From NCBI GenBank assembly GCA_002701705.1, contig NZWU01000002.1, positions 1-10,272 of the forward strand: DNA of 10,272 nucleotides. Reading direction: 5' to 3'. This document shows positions 9,455 to 10,272 of the stretch, piece by piece. The position numbers and the translations under genes are program-made. The notes beneath the pieces were generated by a model. It searched no databases, had not been told where the DNA came from, and was given only the letters and a program-made list of their open reading frames with translations. This stretch comes from Gammaproteobacteria bacterium. Its GTDB lineage: Bacteria; Pseudomonadota; Gammaproteobacteria; GCA-002705445; GCA-002716945. Position 1 is the first letter of the stretch, and the number at the start of each line of letters is the position of its first letter.

Positions 9455-10075
9455 TTAATTTTTTAGTTTTGCAAAACTACTTATATGTTTTAAATATATA
9501 AACAAAGAATTAGTTACGGCTAATATGGTTATAAAATTATCACCTAAAAAGAAAGCTACAAAAAAAGGTAACAGAAAAAATGCCGCCAGCGCAGAAGTTG
9601 CTGACACCCTAAAAATGATAAAAACTAGTAACCAAATTGCGAGTAAAGAAAAACCAATTCTTGGATCTAAAGCAAATAAAATTCCAAATGATGTAGCAAC
9701 ACCCTTTCCGCCTTTAAATTTTAGAAAAATAGGGAACATGTGCCCTAACAATATAAAAAATGAGGAAAAGTAAGAGACTGCAATATTTGTAATCATTGAT
9801 ACGTCACTTTCTACTATACTCATTATAAGCATGATTGGAATAAATCCCTTCAGTGAGTCACCCAACAAAGTTAAGAATGCAGCTGTTTTATTTCCTGACC
9901 TTAAGACATTTGTAGCTCCTGGATTATTTGATCCATAAGTTCTTGGGTCTGGAAGATTCATTAATTTGCTACTTATTATGGCAAAAGGTATTGATCCTAT
10001 AAGATATAATATGAGCCATATAGGCCATAGTTCAGGCGCCATCTTAACTGTTAATGGAAGAAAATTTTCATACAT
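9455..10075 (-). CDS. plsY: Glycerol-3-phosphate acyltransferase PlsY
   Basis: Inner-membrane enzyme that moves an acyl group from acyl-phosphate (made by PlsX) to glycerol 3-phosphate, giving lysophosphatidic acid. The 206 residues and several hydrophobic segments (about 17-38, 66-87, 95-116, 139-180, 181-196) fit the five-helix family. Motif 1 is GSNNPGATNVLR (48-59), with the essential Ser49 and Arg59. Motif 2, the phosphate-binding loop, is GHMFPIFLKFKGGKGVAT (111-128). Motif 3 keeps His197 but lacks the Asn that normally follows, and the protein ends ten residues after Ile187-Leu196 helix exit, without the usual charged C-terminal tail and its Glu. Two starts are possible: Met1, or Met12, which would give 195 residues and begin nearer the first helix. 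Neither has a Shine-Dalgarno sequence; I keep Met1 because a promoter-like pair ends 6 nt before it. Confidence 0.93.
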   Translation of the reverse strand: MYENFLPLTVKMAPELWPIWLILYLIGSIPFAIISSKLMNLPDPRTYGSNNPGATNVLRSGNKTAAFLTLLGDSLKGFIPIMLIMSIVESDVSMITNIAVSYFSSFFILLGHMFPIFLKFKGGKGVATSFGILFALDPRIGFSLLAIWLLVFIIFRVSATSALAAFFLLPFFVAFFLGDNFITILAVTNSLFIYLKHISSFAKLKN

Positions 10076-10127
10076 TTAGTTAATATATAATTAATGGTCT
10101 AATAATCAAAGCTAACATAGATTAAAT
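10076..10127. promoter_or_regulatory. Divergent promoter region between plsY and the bioH-like gene
   Basis: A 52-nt spacer. On the minus strand, TTGATT (10109-10104), a 16-nt spacer and TATATT (10087-10082) resemble a sigma-70 promoter. The -10 box ends 6 nt before the plsY ATG, so the message could start at or next to the ATG. On the plus strand, TATAAT (10086-10091) could serve the downstream gene with a leader of about 30 nt, but no clear -35 hexamer accompanies it. The two -10 boxes overlap. No Shine-Dalgarno sequence is visible on either side. Confidence 0.5.
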
Positions 10128-10272
10128 ATGAGTAAACATAAAATTCTTTTTTTACATGGATGGTTATTTGATAGACGAATATGGTTTGGTCTTGATCGAA
10201 TAATCTCTGGAGGGAATCAAAGCGTCATGGTAGATTTACCTGGTTATGGTAAAAATAAAGAAAATAATTCAA
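10128..10272 (+). CDS. bioH: Alpha/beta hydrolase, probably pimeloyl-ACP methyl ester esterase BioH (5' part only)
   Basis: Only the first 48 codons are in the window; the frame is open to the right edge. The residues show the start of an alpha/beta-hydrolase fold: first strand KILFLHGW (5-12) with the HG oxyanion motif, then IW at 18-19, then VMVDLPGYG (33-41). The HGW-x5-IW-x14-VDLPG pattern closely resembles E. coli BioH, which removes the methyl ester from pimeloyl-ACP methyl ester in biotin synthesis. The catalytic Ser, Asp and His would lie beyond the window, so another esterase of the same fold is possible. It diverges from plsY across 52 nt, the position that folB occupies in E. coli and Pseudomonas. 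There is no Shine-Dalgarno sequence. Confidence 0.6.
   Translation, partial: MSKHKILFLHGWLFDRRIWFGLDRIISGGNQSVMVDLPGYGKNKENNS

Noticed and set aside
9464..9479. Perfect 16-base palindrome TAGTTTTGCAAAACTA
   Set aside because: It lies in the plsY coding end. As a hairpin it would have only six mostly A-T pairs and no T-run after it on either strand, so it is not a convincing terminator. It is too short and AT-rich to claim as a protein-binding site.

Overview
This is an AT-rich (roughly two-thirds A+T by eye), very densely packed stretch of bacterial chromosome. It holds nine housekeeping genes plus one cut off at the right edge, and no gap between genes exceeds 90 bases. The proteins look gammaproteobacterial: bS21 resembles the E. 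coli protein, and two neighbourhoods are made of gammaproteobacterial gene sets (aroK-aroB-gltB-gltD-hemE and plsY-tsaD-rpsU-yqeY). A streamlined, low-GC marine gammaproteobacterium of the SAR86 or SUP05 kind would fit, but the sequence alone does not settle the lineage. No mobile element, tRNA, rRNA, CRISPR array, toxin or defence gene is visible, and I found no undescribed multi-gene system.

Left block (1-7605, all on the minus strand, read right to left): gltD, hemE, aroK, aroB, gltB. Junctions are 0, 4, -20 and 42 nt, which suggests one transcript. GltB and GltD are the two subunits of NADPH-dependent glutamate synthase (ammonium assimilation). AroK and AroB are shikimate-pathway enzymes. 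HemE is the uroporphyrinogen decarboxylase of haem synthesis. gltB is cut by the left edge after 1168 codons. The gene set is the classical one, but its order is a circular permutation of the usual aroK-aroB-gltB-gltD-hemE.

Middle block (7688-8373, minus strand): rpsU (ribosomal protein bS21) followed by yqeY. In many gammaproteobacteria dnaG and rpoD come next; here gltD follows instead.

Right block: tsaD (plus strand) diverges from rpsU and converges on plsY (minus strand) with one base between the two stop codons. plsY in turn diverges from a truncated alpha/beta-hydrolase gene that looks like bioH. TsaD makes the t6A modification of tRNA, and PlsY performs the first acyl transfer of phospholipid synthesis.

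Points worth a second look are the permuted operon, a His-to-Thr change in a conserved HemE loop, a degenerate and shortened third motif in PlsY, the near absence of Shine-Dalgarno sequences together with -10-like boxes right at several start codons, and an unusual bS21 tail.
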